From Pseudomonas triclosanedens (lineage in GTDB: Bacteria; Pseudomonadota; Gammaproteobacteria; Pseudomonadales; Pseudomonadaceae), in the NCBI RefSeq assembly GCF_026686735.1, contig NZ_CP113432.1:434001-498000 (forward strand): a DNA stretch of 64,000 nucleotides, read 5' to 3'. Below are positions 27,811 through 37,155 of the stretch, piece after piece; position 1 is the first letter of the stretch, and every line of letters starts with the position of its first letter. The notes beneath the pieces are model-generated. The model saw only the letters and a program-made list of their open reading frames with translations, ran no database searches and had not been told where the DNA came from. The position numbers and the translations under genes were made by a program.

Positions 27811-28431
27811 TCAGATGGCGATGCGATGGTCTTGCACGCCGGGACCGCTGACCCGGTAGATGCCGATCTCACCCAACAGATTAGGCCAGATTCGCGAGGC
27901 CCAGCCATGCTGGTGCTCGTGATCTACCGCCAGCCGGTCCAGTACCTGCGCCTGCTGCTCGTGGCAGAGCGCCTCGAAGTCGCGGAAGGTGCAGAAGTGG
28001 ATGTTCGGCGTGTTGTACCAAGTGTACGGAAGGAACTCCGACACCGGCATGCGGCCATTGCGCGCGAGGTACCAGCGGCAGCGCCAGTGGCCGAAGTTGG
28101 GGAAGGTGATGATGCAGGTCTTGCCAACCCGCAACATCTCCGCCAGGACTTTGTCCGGGTAGCGCAGCGCTTGCAGGGACTGAGTCATCACCACGACATC
28201 GAAGCTGTTGCTGGCAAAGTTGCCCAGGCCCTTGTCCAGGTCCTGCTCGATGACGTTGACTCCATGTTCGATGCACTTGGCGATCTTGTCGCTGTCGATT
28301 TCCAGGCCGTAGCCACTGACCTGCTTGTGGTCGCGTAGCCAGGCGAGCAGTTCGCCATCGCCGCAGCCCAGGTCGAGCACGCGGCTGCCGGCGGGGATCC
28401 AGTCTTGGATGATTTCCAGGTCGGCGCGCAT
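27811..28431 (-). CDS. metW: Methionine biosynthesis protein MetW
   Basis: A 206-residue SAM-methyltransferase-fold protein. The glycine-rich loop [12 protein letters not shown] is near residue 19, and [12 protein letters not shown] is typical of MetW. It works with MetX in homoserine acylation, although its chemical role is unsettled. It lies eight bases after metX, with which it always co-occurs in Pseudomonas. Confidence 0.92.
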   Translation of the reverse strand: MRADLEIIQDWIPAGSRVLDLGCGDGELLAWLRDHKQVSGYGLEIDSDKIAKCIEHGVNVIEQDLDKGLGNFASNSFDVVVMTQSLQALRYPDKVLAEMLRVGKTCIITFPNFGHWRCRWYLARNGRMPVSEFLPYTWYNTPNIHFCTFRDFEALCHEQQAQVLDRLAVDHEHQHGWASRIWPNLLGEIGIYRVSGPGVQDHRIAI

Positions 28432-28439
28432 GGTGGTCC

Positions 28440-29579
28440 TTATACGCTGATGCGGTTCATATAGCCTTTGAAGGCTTGCAGGTAGCGAGGAATCGGCATC
28501 AGGAAGGCGTCGTGGCCTTGCGGTGCGTCGATTTCCAGGTAACTGACGTTCTTCTTCGCCGCCAGCAGCGCGTCGACGATCTCCCGCGAACGTGCAGGGG
28601 AGAAGCGCCAGTCGGTGGTGAACGACATCAGGCAGAAGTCGGCCTTCACTCCGGCGAGCGTACGCGCCAGGTCGCCGCCGTGGGCCGCGGCGGGGTCGAA
28701 GTAGTCCAGCGCCTTGGTCATCAGCAGGTAGGTATTGGCGTCGAAACGGGTAGAGAACTCTTCACCCTGGTAGCGCAGGTAGCTTTCCACCTGGAACTCG
28801 ACGCTGTGCAGGTCGTAGTTGAGTTTTTCCGACTTCATGTCGCGGCCGAACTTGGCGCCCATCGCGTCATCGGACAGGTACGTTATGTGCCCGACCATCC
28901 GAGCCAGGCGCAGGCCGCGCCGAGGAATTACATCGTGTTCCTGGAAGTGGCCGCCGAAGAACTCCGGGTCGGAGAGGATCGCCTGACGCGCGACTTCGTT
29001 GAAGGCGATGTTCTGCGCCGACAGCTTGGGCGCGCTGGCAATGCACAGGCAGTGGCGCACGCGCTCGGGGTAGCTGATGGTCCACTGCAGTGCCTGCATG
29101 CCGCCCAGGCTGCCGCCGATCACGGCTGCCCACTGCTGTATACCGAGGCGGTCCGCCAGGCGGGCCTGGCTGTGAACCCAGTCTTCTACGGTGACTACCG
29201 GGAAGTCCGCGCCATAGGTCTTGCCGGTGGCGGGGTTAGGGCTGGTCGGGCCGGTGGAACCGTTGCAGCCGCCCAGGTTGTTCAGGGCGACGACGAAGAA
29301 CTTGCGGGTGTCGATGGGCTTGCCCGGACCTATGCAGCTATCCCACCAGCCCGGCTTGCGGTCTTCGGTGCTGTGGTAGCCGGCGGCGTGGTGGTGGCCG
29401 GAGAGGGCGTGGCAGATCAGCACGGCATTGCTCGCCGTGGCGTTCAGTTCACCGTAGGTTTCGATCACCAACTGGTATTCGGGCAGCGTCTTGCCACAGG
29501 CCAGGGGCAGCGGTTCGCTGAAGTGCAGCGTCTGGGGGGAAACCAGACCTACGGAATCGTCGGGGAAGACTGTAGGCAT
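28440..29579 (-). CDS. metX: Homoserine O-acyltransferase MetX
   Basis: A 379-residue alpha/beta-hydrolase enzyme of methionine synthesis. The nucleophile Ser157 lies in [12 protein letters not shown], and the His of the triad is in GHDAFLMP near the C terminus. In Pseudomonas the MetX enzyme has been shown to use succinyl-CoA rather than acetyl-CoA, so homoserine O-succinyltransferase activity is likely. It heads the metX-metW-DUF4426-rdgB run. No SAM riboswitch is visible in the short leader. Confidence 0.94.
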   Translation of the reverse strand: MPTVFPDDSVGLVSPQTLHFSEPLPLACGKTLPEYQLVIETYGELNATASNAVLICHALSGHHHAAGYHSTEDRKPGWWDSCIGPGKPIDTRKFFVVALNNLGGCNGSTGPTSPNPATGKTYGADFPVVTVEDWVHSQARLADRLGIQQWAAVIGGSLGGMQALQWTISYPERVRHCLCIASAPKLSAQNIAFNEVARQAILSDPEFFGGHFQEHDVIPRRGLRLARMVGHITYLSDDAMGAKFGRDMKSEKLNYDLHSVEFQVESYLRYQGEEFSTRFDANTYLLMTKALDYFDPAAAHGGDLARTLAGVKADFCLMSFTTDWRFSPARSREIVDALLAAKKNVSYLEIDAPQGHDAFLMPIPRYLQAFKGYMNRISV

Positions 29580-29670
29580 CGACCCGGCTCAAGAATAAAG
29601 GAAGGGCGCCAAGTCTAGGGGTTGATCCGCTTTCGTCGCAAGCCGCGCAGCCTGTCAGGCACGAGAGCGT

Positions 29671-29697
29671 CGCCACCGGCGGCAAGTGCCGGTGGCG
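29671..29697. terminator. Perfect 10-bp stem-loop after the dynamin-like gene
   Basis: CGCCACCGGC (29671-29680) and GCCGGTGGCG (29688-29697) flank GGCAAGT. It lies four bases past the stop of the dynamin-like gene. No T-run follows on the minus strand. Confidence 0.5.
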
Positions 29698-29701
29698 GGA
29701 C

Positions 29702-31669
29702 TCAGGCGCGCTGGGAGCCTGGCAGCGTAACGACCTTCGCCTGGCGTTGCAGGGGCGAAGGGCGCCGCAGCAGGCGCAGGATGTCGGACGCTTCGGCCAA
29801 CTGCTTCTCCAGCTCATCCAGGTAGCGGCCCAGCAGCAGCGTGCGCTGGCGGGCCTGCTGGGTTTCCTGGGCGAGCGCCTTGAGCCGCAGCATATGGGTT
29901 TCCAGCAGTTGCTTGTGCTCCAGGCTGTACTGCATCAGCGGCATCAGTGCGTCGGCGGCCCACTGCTCGGCTTCTTCGCGCAGGCGCTGGTGCAGGCCGA
30001 TCACTTCCTGCGCCACGGTAGCGAAGAAGCGGCGGGTGAGAGTACGTTGCTCGGTGAGCAGGGTCTTCAGGTGCAGGCGGAAGCGGTCGGCCTGCTCCTG
30101 CAATTTGGCCAGCTCGCGCAGGTAACGCTCGACGCGGAACTGCGGCGCATCCAGTGCATTGAGCGGGTTTTCCTGGTTATGCCGCTTGTAGATCGCGTCG
30201 ACCATGCGATTGGCGGTCTGGGCTTCGTGGTGCAGGCTGATCAGGTCGCTCTGCACGGTGCGGAAGAACTGCAGGATGGCCTGGTTGATGCCTACGGTCG
30301 TCCAACTGCCGCGCAGCTTGTTGCGCACTCGCGACAGATGCAGTTCGAGACGTTCGGGCAGTACGGCATTGCGCAATTGCTCACCCTGGTGGCGCAGCAG
30401 GCGCTGATTGGTCTTCAGGTTGAGCAGACGCTTGTGGTGCTGGCTGTGGTCGTCCTTTGTCCTGGCGGTCAGTTCGAACAGCAGTTGGCCGCTGTCCTGT
30501 TGCTGGCTGTTGAGCAGTGCCTGCTGCTCTTTCACTTTCTCCAGGCGAACGCGCAGGGTGTGCTGGCTGTTGTTGACCAACGCCAGCACCTGGCCGAGCA
30601 CGGCGTCCTCGAGCAGGCGTTCCTTCTGCGCGACTATGCGCTCGCAGAGCAGGTCCTCGAGCGCTTCCATCTGGCTGCGGGCGAGCAATTCGCGGTCGCC
30701 GCGAACCTTGGCCAGCAGAGCCTGCTTGGCCGACAGCGGCAGCACGTCGTCGCGGGCGATGCCCAGTTGGCGCGCGGTGGTGTCCTGGATCTGGCGGATG
30801 GCGTTCTGCATGAAGCTCTCGCCGGCGAGGTCGTCCCACAGTACGTCGATCTTGTTCAGCACCGCGTACAGCGTTGTGTGGTTGTCTTCGCCAAGCTGGC
30901 GGATGTGGTTCTGCCAGATCGCCATGTCGGAGGCGGTGACGCCCGTGTCCGCAGCGAGCAGGAAGAGGATCGACTGTGCCGCAGGGAGCATCGACAGGGT
31001 CAGCTCGGGCTCGCTGCCCAGTGCGTTCAGGCCGGGAGTATCGAGAATGCGCAGACCCTGGCGCAGCAGCGGATGGTCGAAGTTGACCAGCGCATGGCGC
31101 CAGGCCGGTACCAACACCATGCCGGGCTTGTCGGTGGCTTCCAGCATGTCCGGGTGGAAGCCCAACTGGATCGCCTGTTCCACCGGCAATGGCTTGGTCT
31201 TGGCAACCTGAGCGAACGCCTGGGCCATGTTGGCCGGGTCGGAGGTGTCCAGCGGGATGTTCACCCAGTGCCGTGGAATGCGCTTGAACTGCGCGACGCT
31301 GGCATCGGCCACGCGGGTTTCTATCGGCAGAAGGCGGATGTAGGGGCGTTCCGAACGGGGATCGAAGAACAGCTCGGTGGGGCACATGGTGGTGCGTCCG
31401 GCCTGGGACGGCAGCATGCGCCGGCCATAGCCGGAGAAGAACAGGCTGTTTATCAGCTCGGTCTTGCCGCGCGAGTATTCGCCGACGAAGGCCAGGGTAA
31501 TGTGATCGACCCGCAGCAGGCGCAGAGTACGTTCGAGGCGGCTCTCGATGTCCGGCGTGTTCAGCCGGCAACGCTCCAGCCAGCTGCGATAGCGGGTGAT
31601 CTCGCGGACCAGTTCCCGCTTCCAGGTAACGTAGGCGTCGATCTGCTGACTGAGTCGTTCCATGCTCAT
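29702..31669 (-). CDS. Dynamin-like GTPase
   Basis: A 655-residue large GTPase. The G1 loop GEYSRGKT is at 63-70, the G2 threonine is in GRTTMCPTEL (91-100), G3 DTPG at 210-213 and G4 NKID at 272-275. The C-terminal half is long, charged and helical with coiled-coil character and no obvious transmembrane paddle. Bacterial dynamin-like proteins remodel or repair membranes, or act in chromosome or division processes. It is a single-gene transcript with its own strong promoter (31719-31746) and a hairpin after the stop. It sits between metX and the DUF167 gene. Function beyond GTP hydrolysis is inferred. Confidence 0.85.
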   Translation of the reverse strand: MSMERLSQQIDAYVTWKRELVREITRYRSWLERCRLNTPDIESRLERTLRLLRVDHITLAFVGEYSRGKTELINSLFFSGYGRRMLPSQAGRTTMCPTELFFDPRSERPYIRLLPIETRVADASVAQFKRIPRHWVNIPLDTSDPANMAQAFAQVAKTKPLPVEQAIQLGFHPDMLEATDKPGMVLVPAWRHALVNFDHPLLRQGLRILDTPGLNALGSEPELTLSMLPAAQSILFLLAADTGVTASDMAIWQNHIRQLGEDNHTTLYAVLNKIDVLWDDLAGESFMQNAIRQIQDTTARQLGIARDDVLPLSAKQALLAKVRGDRELLARSQMEALEDLLCERIVAQKERLLEDAVLGQVLALVNNSQHTLRVRLEKVKEQQALLNSQQQDSGQLLFELTARTKDDHSQHHKRLLNLKTNQRLLRHQGEQLRNAVLPERLELHLSRVRNKLRGSWTTVGINQAILQFFRTVQSDLISLHHEAQTANRMVDAIYKRHNQENPLNALDAPQFRVERYLRELAKLQEQADRFRLHLKTLLTEQRTLTRRFFATVAQEVIGLHQRLREEAEQWAADALMPLMQYSLEHKQLLETHMLRLKALAQETQQARQRTLLLGRYLDELEKQLAEASDILRLLRRPSPLQRQAKVVTLPGSQRA

Positions 31670-31718
31670 TCAGGCGTTCCTTTGGCTGGCGCATCCTGCG
31701 CGGGGATGGGTGCGGTGA

Positions 31719-31746
31719 ATTATGCGACGAGAAGCAATAGCGTCAA
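31719..31746 (-). promoter_or_regulatory. Strong predicted promoter of the dynamin-like gene
   Basis: On the minus strand TTGACG (-35, five of six) and CATAAT (-10, five of six) are separated by 16 bp, about 50 bp ahead of the start codon. This is one of the best sigma-70 promoters in the window. Confidence 0.65.
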
Positions 31747-31786
31747 TTGGCCCCCATCACATTACCGTGTGTAAGGTCGGCCAAGG

Positions 31787-32077
31787 CTACCGAGCGGTAA
31801 TCCCCAACTCTTCCGGCAGCCGGGTCGGACTCGGGATGCGCACGCGCTTCTGGCGATTGAGTTCGCCGCTTTCCAGCTTGACCGTGCTCTTGGGGACGCC
31901 GAATGCCTTGCCAAGGAACGCCAGCAGGTGGGCGTTGGCCTTGCCCTCCACGGGCGGCGCGGTGAGGCGGATTTTCAGGCGCTCGCCATGCAGCCCGGCG
32001 AACTCGTCGCGGCTCGCCTTGGGCTGCAGGTGGCAGTCGAGGATCAGGTCCTCGCCGTCCCAGTGATAGAACGGCAT
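31787..32077 (-). CDS. DUF167 (YggU/UPF0235) family protein
   Basis: A 96-residue soluble protein. The family pattern LQPKASRDEF followed by APPVEGKANAHLLAFLGK is clear. The role is unknown; it usually follows yggT, as here. The start at 32077 is five bases past the yggT stop (32083 on the minus strand). Last gene of the yggS-proC-yggT run. Confidence 0.85.
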   Translation of the reverse strand: MPFYHWDGEDLILDCHLQPKASRDEFAGLHGERLKIRLTAPPVEGKANAHLLAFLGKAFGVPKSTVKLESGELNRQKRVRIPSPTRLPEELGITAR

Positions 32078-32082
32078 GCCGA

Positions 32083-32676
32083 TTACATGAAGGGGCTGAG
32101 AATCTGCGGCATCCCGGTCATCGCCGCCAGGTTGCCGATGACCAGCATGTCGATCAGCTTCAGTGCGATGAACGCGAAGATCGGCGAAATATCCAGCCCG
32201 CCCAGGTTCGGCAGCAGCCTGCGGAACGGCGCCAGGAACGGCTCGCAGATCTGGTTCACCAACTGGGCGCCGGGGTTGTAGCTGCCAGGAGCGACCCAGG
32301 AGAGGATCACACTGATGATCAGGGCGAAGAAGAATACCTTGAGGAACAGCGACGTCACCGCGATCACCGACCACACCAGCAGTTGCAGGATGTAGCCGCC
32401 GACGCCGTAGCCCATCAGGGTCAGCGTGACGACCATCAGTACCAGTTGGACCAGGATGGCCAGCACCAGCGAGGCGAAGTCGACGCCACCGAAGCCTGGA
32501 ATGATCCGGCGCAGCGGGTTGAGCAACGGCTTGGTGGCGCGCACGATGAACTGGCTGAGCGGATTGTAGAAGTCCGCGCGGACCAGTTGCAGGATGAAGC
32601 GCAGCAGAACGATCAGCAGGTAGAGGCTGCCCAGGGTCTGGATGACATAGATGGCAGCGGTGGAAAGACCGGTCAT
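32083..32676 (-). CDS. yggT: YggT family membrane protein
   Basis: A 197-residue inner-membrane protein made of two tandem YGGT repeats. Each holds a helix pair, with the motif NPLRRIIPGFGGVD in the first and APFRRLLPNLGGLD in the second. Related proteins affect turgor or osmotic balance and septum placement. A strong Shine-Dalgarno AAGGAG precedes the start at 32676, 13 bp after proC. Confidence 0.9.
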   Translation of the reverse strand: MTGLSTAAIYVIQTLGSLYLLIVLLRFILQLVRADFYNPLSQFIVRATKPLLNPLRRIIPGFGGVDFASLVLAILVQLVLMVVTLTLMGYGVGGYILQLLVWSVIAVTSLFLKVFFFALIISVILSWVAPGSYNPGAQLVNQICEPFLAPFRRLLPNLGGLDISPIFAFIALKLIDMLVIGNLAAMTGMPQILSPFM

Positions 32677-32689
32677 TGAGGGCTCCTTG

Positions 32690-33523
32690 TCATTGACCCA
32701 GTTGTTCGGCGAGTTCCGCGGAGCGGTGGTCGGCGGCACCTACCGCTTTCTCCACCAGTGCCTCGAAACCGTTGGCCTGGAAAGTCTTGATCGCCGCTTC
32801 CGTGGTGCCATTGGGCGAGGTCACGCGGCGGCGCAGTTCGGCCGGATCGACATCGCTGGCGGTCGCCATCCGGGCGGCGCCCAGCGCGGTCTGGCGCGCC
32901 AGGCGGCCAGCGACGTCGCGGGACAGGCCGAGCTTCTCACCGGCGGCGGTCATGGCTTCCATCAACAGGAAGAAGTAGGCCGGACCACTGCCGGAAACGG
33001 CGGTCACCGCGTCGATCTGTCTTTCCTCGTCGAGCCACAGGGCGATGCCGACGGCGGACAGCAACTGTTCTGCCTGCTCGCGCTGCGCCACGCTGACGCT
33101 GGCGTTTGCGTACAGGCCGCTGGCGCCCAGGCCGACCAGCGCCGGCGTGTTGGGCATGCAGCGGACGATGGCGCGAGGCTTGCCTGCCACGGCGCCGAGC
33201 CATCGCTCCAGGCTCGCGCAGGGAATACCGGCGGCGATGGAGATGATCAGCGCGTTTTCCGATAGTGCCGGCGCCAGCGCCTGGCAGACGTCCTTCATGA
33301 CCTGCGGCTTGACCGCCAGGACCACCACGTTGGCGCCGATCACGGCGGCGGCGTTGTCGGCGACGACTTCGATGCCGTGCTCGGCGGTGACTTTCGCGCG
33401 CTGCTCGGCGCCGGGATCGCTGGCGCGGATGTCGCTCGCGGCGACACCTTTGCCGCGCAGGCCGCCGATGAGACTGGCGGCCATGTTGCCGGCGCCGATG
33501 AAGGCAATGCGGGTGCTGCTCAT
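32690..33523 (-). CDS. proC: Pyrroline-5-carboxylate reductase
   Basis: A 277-residue NAD(P)H-dependent enzyme for the last step of proline synthesis. The N-terminal Rossmann motif is FIGAGNMAASLIGGL (about residues 8-22). The signature SGSGPAYFFLLMEAM and the C-terminal RRRVTSPNGTTEAA are intact. It follows yggS by 17 bp in the same operon. Confidence 0.95.
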   Translation of the reverse strand: MSSTRIAFIGAGNMAASLIGGLRGKGVAASDIRASDPGAEQRAKVTAEHGIEVVADNAAAVIGANVVVLAVKPQVMKDVCQALAPALSENALIISIAAGIPCASLERWLGAVAGKPRAIVRCMPNTPALVGLGASGLYANASVSVAQREQAEQLLSAVGIALWLDEERQIDAVTAVSGSGPAYFFLLMEAMTAAGEKLGLSRDVAGRLARQTALGAARMATASDVDPAELRRRVTSPNGTTEAAIKTFQANGFEALVEKAVGAADHRSAELAEQLGQ

Positions 33524-33540
33524 GGAGTCTCTTCCTTTAA

Positions 33541-34230
33541 TCAGTGCGATACACCGTAGTCGCGGGCGCCAAACAGGGCGGTGCCGATCCGCACCCAGGT
33601 CGCGCCTTCGGCCACGGCGGCTTCGAGGTCATGGCTCATGCCGATGGACAGGGCGTCCAGGCCGAGGTTCAGGGCAAGCATCAGCTCGCGCAGGCGGGCA
33701 AATGCGGCATGTTGCGCGGCAACGTCTTCGGTCGGCTCGGGAATCGCCATCAGGCCGCGCAGTTTCAAATGGGGCAGTTGCGCCACGGCCTGTGCCAGCG
33801 CGGGCAACTCATCGGGGGCGCAGCCAGACTTGCTGTCTTCGCCGCTGACGTTCACCTGCAGCAGGATGTTCAGCGGTGGCAGGCTGGCTGGGCGCTGTTC
33901 GGAAAGCCGCTGGGCGATCTTCAGCCTGTCCACCGAGTGAACCCAGTGGAAGTGTTCGGCGATGGGGCGGGTCTTGTTGGACTGGATCGGCCCGATGAAG
34001 TGCCAGGTCAGTGCCAGGTCGGCCAGTTCCGCCTGCTTGGCCAGCGCTTCCTGCAGGTAATTCTCGCCGAAATCGGCCAGTCCGCAGGCATGGGCTTCAC
34101 GGATGTCGGCGGCAGGTTTTGTCTTGCTCACCGCCAGCAATTCGACCGACCCGGGGGCGCGGCCATAAGCTTGCTCCGCCTCACGGATGCGTGCGCGAAC
34201 CTTTGCAATATTCTCTGCTATCGTGGACAT
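33541..34230 (-). CDS. yggS: PLP homeostasis protein YggS/PROSC
   Basis: A 229-residue single-domain PLP-binding TIM-barrel protein. The PLP lysine lies in LLAVSKTKP (near residue 36), and the C-terminal phosphate site is SIGMSHDLEAAV and WVRIGTALFG. The protein buffers pyridoxal phosphate and has no clear catalytic activity. The start at 34230 gives the family length. It is divergent from pilT with 73 bp between them and leads yggS-proC-yggT-DUF167. Confidence 0.94.
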   Translation of the reverse strand: MSTIAENIAKVRARIREAEQAYGRAPGSVELLAVSKTKPAADIREAHACGLADFGENYLQEALAKQAELADLALTWHFIGPIQSNKTRPIAEHFHWVHSVDRLKIAQRLSEQRPASLPPLNILLQVNVSGEDSKSGCAPDELPALAQAVAQLPHLKLRGLMAIPEPTEDVAAQHAAFARLRELMLALNLGLDALSIGMSHDLEAAVAEGATWVRIGTALFGARDYGVSH

Positions 34231-34303
34231 TACCTGCGCTCTACCGCCCGGCTGCTGCGAGTTCTGCGGCATTCTACCTGCTTGCTCTAGATTGGGGAGT
34301 CCC

Positions 34304-35338
34304 ATGGATATTACCGAGTTGCTCGCCTTCAGCGCCAAGCAAGGCGCTTCGGACCTGCACCTCTCGGCCGGTCTGCCGCCGATGATCCGCGTCGACGGCG
34401 ATGTCCGCCGGATCAACCTGCCACCCCTGGAGCACAAGCAGGTTCACGCGCTGATCTACGACATCATGAATGACAAGCAGCGCAAGGATTTCGAGGAATT
34501 CCTGGAGACCGACTTCTCGTTCGAAGTCCCCGGGGTCGCCCGTTTCCGGGTCAACGCATTCAACCAGAACCGCGGCGCCGGCGCCGTGTTCCGGACCATT
34601 CCCTCCAAGGTACTCACGATGGAGGACCTGGGCATGGGAGAAGTGTTCAAACGTGTTTCAGATGTCCCGCGCGGCCTGGTGCTGGTCACCGGCCCGACCG
34701 GTTCCGGCAAGTCCACCTCGCTCGCCGCGATGCTCGACTACCTGAACAACACCAAGTACAGCCACATCCTCACTGTCGAAGACCCCATCGAATTCGTCCA
34801 CGAATCGAAGAAGTGCCTGGTCAACCAGCGCGAGGTGCACCGTGACACGCTGGGCTTCAACGAGGCCCTGCGCTCGGCGCTGCGTGAAGACCCGGACATC
34901 ATCCTGGTGGGCGAGATGCGTGACCTGGAGACCATCCGCCTGGCGCTGACCGCCGCGGAAACCGGCCACCTGGTATTTGGCACCCTGCACACCACCTCCG
35001 CGGCCAAGACCATCGACCGTATCGTCGACGTGTTCCCCGCCGAAGAAAAATCGATGGTCCGCTCCATGCTCTCCGAATCTCTGCAGGCGGTGATTTCCCA
35101 GACCCTGCTGAAGAAGATCGGTGGCGGCCGGGTGGCGGCCCACGAGATCATGATCGGCACCCCGGCCATTCGTAACCTGATCCGTGAGGACAAGGTCGCA
35201 CAGATGTACTCGTCGATCCAGACCGGCGGTGCGATCGGCATGCAGACTCTCGACATGTGCCTCAAGGGCCTGGTCGCCAAGGGGCTGGTCACCCGTGACG
35301 CGGCGAAAGAAAAAGCCAAGATCCCGGAAAACTTCTGA
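34304..35338 (+). CDS. pilT: Type IV pilus retraction ATPase PilT
   Basis: A 344-residue hexameric motor that depolymerises type IV pili. The Walker A GPTGSGKST is near residues 130-140, and the Asp box and Walker B (EDPDIILVGEMRD) and the His box (GHLVFGTLHT) are intact. The C-terminal AIRNLIRE motif needed for retraction is present. The start at 34304 follows GGGGAG and gives the standard length. pilU follows 102 bp downstream. Confidence 0.97.
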   Translation: MDITELLAFSAKQGASDLHLSAGLPPMIRVDGDVRRINLPPLEHKQVHALIYDIMNDKQRKDFEEFLETDFSFEVPGVARFRVNAFNQNRGAGAVFRTIPSKVLTMEDLGMGEVFKRVSDVPRGLVLVTGPTGSGKSTSLAAMLDYLNNTKYSHILTVEDPIEFVHESKKCLVNQREVHRDTLGFNEALRSALREDPDIILVGEMRDLETIRLALTAAETGHLVFGTLHTTSAAKTIDRIVDVFPAEEKSMVRSMLSESLQAVISQTLLKKIGGGRVAAHEIMIGTPAIRNLIREDKVAQMYSSIQTGGAIGMQTLDMCLKGLVAKGLVTRDAAKEKAKIPENF

Positions 35339-35440
35339 TTCTCCGGGCCCTCGCGGCCCGGCGCACGGAGCGCGCCACACGCACTCGCTCCGTGATCCGA
35401 CAGCTTTGTCGCAGCCAGCGTGAACTCGGCGAGAATGATC

Positions 35441-36586
35441 ATGGAATTCGAGAAACTGCTGCGCCTGATGGTGGAAAAGGGAGCTTCCGACCTTTTCATC
35501 ACCGCCGGCGTTCCCCCGTCGATGAAGGTCAACGGCAAGGTGTTGCCAGTGACCAAGACTGCGCTGTCGCCGGAGCAGACCCGTGAGACCGTGCTCTCGG
35601 TGATGAACGAGCAGCAGCGCCGCGACTTCGCCGAGAACCACGAGTGCAACTTCGCCATCAGCGCCCGCGGAGTCGGCCGTTTCCGGGTCAGCGCCTTTTA
35701 CCAGCGCAACCTGGTGGGCATGGTGCTGCGTCGGATCGAGACCAGTATCCCGACCATCGAGGATCTGAAGCTTCCGGAAATCCTCAAGAAGCTGGCGATG
35801 ACCAAGCGCGGCCTGGTGATCTTTGTCGGTGCCACCGGCACCGGTAAGTCCACGTCGCTGGCGGCGATGATCGGCTATCGCAACAAGAACTCCACCGGCC
35901 ACATCATCTCCATCGAAGACCCCATCGAGTACATCCACCAGCACCAGGGCTGCATCGTCACCCAGCGTGAGGTGGGCCTGGATACCGATTCCTTCGAAGT
36001 TGCCTTGAAGAACACCCTGCGCCAGGCGCCGGACGTGATCATGATCGGTGAGGTGCGCTCCCGTGAGACGATGGACCACGCCGTGGCCTTCGCCGAAACC
36101 GGCCACCTCTGCCTGGCCACGCTGCACGCCAACAACGCCAACCAGGCGCTGGAGCGGATCATTCACTTCTTTCCGGCGGATCGTCACGGGCAGGTGTGGA
36201 TGGACCTGTCGTTGAACCTCAAGGCCATCGTCGCCCAGCAACTGGTGCCGACCCCGGACGGCAAGGGCCGTCGCGCGGTGATCGAGGTGCTGCTCAATAC
36301 CCCGCTGGCAGCCGACCTGATCCGCAAGGGCGAGGTGCACGAGCTCAAGCCGCTGATGAAGCGCTCCACCGAGCAGGGTATGCAGACCTTCGACCAGGCG
36401 CTGTATCAGCTCTACACCCAGGGCGAGATCACCTATGAGGATGCGCTGGCCTACGCCGACTCGGCGAACGACCTGCGCCTGATGATCAAGCTGGGCTCGG
36501 AAACCGACGCCGACCATCTCTCCACCATGACCCAGGGGCTGACCCTGGAACTCAGCGACGACGACCCCAACCGGCGCCTGCGCTGA
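35441..36586 (+). CDS. pilU: Type IV pilus retraction ATPase accessory PilU
   Basis: A 381-residue PilT paralogue that assists retraction and is required for normal twitching. Walker A is GATGTGKST and Walker B is in APDVIMIGEVRS. Compared with PilT it has an acidic C-terminal extension. The start at 35441 (MEFEKLLRLM) matches the known PilU N terminus; a GTG 21 bp earlier is unlikely. A strong terminator follows. Confidence 0.96.
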   Translation: MEFEKLLRLMVEKGASDLFITAGVPPSMKVNGKVLPVTKTALSPEQTRETVLSVMNEQQRRDFAENHECNFAISARGVGRFRVSAFYQRNLVGMVLRRIETSIPTIEDLKLPEILKKLAMTKRGLVIFVGATGTGKSTSLAAMIGYRNKNSTGHIISIEDPIEYIHQHQGCIVTQREVGLDTDSFEVALKNTLRQAPDVIMIGEVRSRETMDHAVAFAETGHLCLATLHANNANQALERIIHFFPADRHGQVWMDLSLNLKAIVAQQLVPTPDGKGRRAVIEVLLNTPLAADLIRKGEVHELKPLMKRSTEQGMQTFDQALYQLYTQGEITYEDALAYADSANDLRLMIKLGSETDADHLSTMTQGLTLELSDDDPNRRLR

Positions 36587-36590
36587 TGTG

Positions 36591-36615
36591 AAAAGCCCGC
36601 CTCGTGCGGGCTTTT
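36591..36615 (+). terminator. Intrinsic terminator of pilU
   Basis: AAAAGCCCGC and GCGGGCTTTT form ten perfect pairs around CTCGT, and the last arm ends in four T residues. It begins four bases after the pilU stop. Confidence 0.88.
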
Positions 36616-36643
36616 CGTTTAACCTGCGCGGAGGCAATCGCAA

Positions 36644-37060
36644 ATGGAGAACGGCATGTCCGCCACCCCAGATACTCACAGCAAGGTCATCGGCTACCTG
36701 CTCTGGCTTTTCGGCTTCACCGGTTCCCACCGTTTCTACTACGGCCGGCCGATCACCGGAACCATCTGGTTCTTCACCTTCGGCCTGTTCTTCATCGGCT
36801 GGATCATTGACCTGTTCCTCATCCCCTCGATGGACGATGCCGCTGACCAGCGCTACCGCTCCGGCGGCATCGACTACAACGTCGCCTGGATTCTGCTGAC
36901 CTTCCTGGGCGTGTTCGGCGTGCACCGCATGTACATGGGCAAATGGATCACCGGCCTGCTCTACCTGCTGACCGGTGGTCTGTTCCTGATAGGCGTGCTG
37001 TATGACTTCTGGACGCTGAACAGCCAGATTTCCGAGCGCAACGGCCCGCAGCGAATCTGA
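36644..37060 (+). CDS. Double TM2-domain membrane protein
   Basis: A 138-residue membrane protein containing two TM2 domains. Each begins with a helix ending in the FGxxGxHRxYxG pattern (FTGSHRFYYGRPITG; FGVHRMYMGKWITG) and is followed by a second helix and an acidic Asp turn. TM2 proteins are widespread and their bacterial role is unknown. The start at 36644 has GGAGG nine bases ahead; an ATG at 36656 with its own GGAG is a possible alternative. Confidence 0.8.
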   Translation: MENGMSATPDTHSKVIGYLLWLFGFTGSHRFYYGRPITGTIWFFTFGLFFIGWIIDLFLIPSMDDAADQRYRSGGIDYNVAWILLTFLGVFGVHRMYMGKWITGLLYLLTGGLFLIGVLYDFWTLNSQISERNGPQRI

Positions 37061-37082
37061 TCCACGCGCAGCGCTCGCTCTC

Positions 37083-37155
37083 GTAGAAGCGGGCTCTGTC
37101 CGCGATAGCCTCGGGCAGGGGGCTGGTCGCGGAAGGCGTCCGCTCCTGCCACTAC
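37083..37155. repeat. Degenerate REP-type inverted pair
   Basis: A segment GTAGAAGCGGGCTCTGTCCG (starting 37083) and a facing copy near 37125-37155 (GTCGCGGAAGG, CGTCCGCTCCTGCCACTAC) resemble the short repeated extragenic palindromes of Pseudomonas, which read GTAGGAGCG on both outer ends. Divergence from the usual sequence suggests an old, decayed pair. It lies in the 215-bp space before the cystathionine beta-synthase gene. Confidence 0.5.

Noticed and set aside
29580..29640. SAM riboswitch ahead of metX
   Set aside because: The leader is short and shows no multi-helix junction or the conserved SAM-binding cores.
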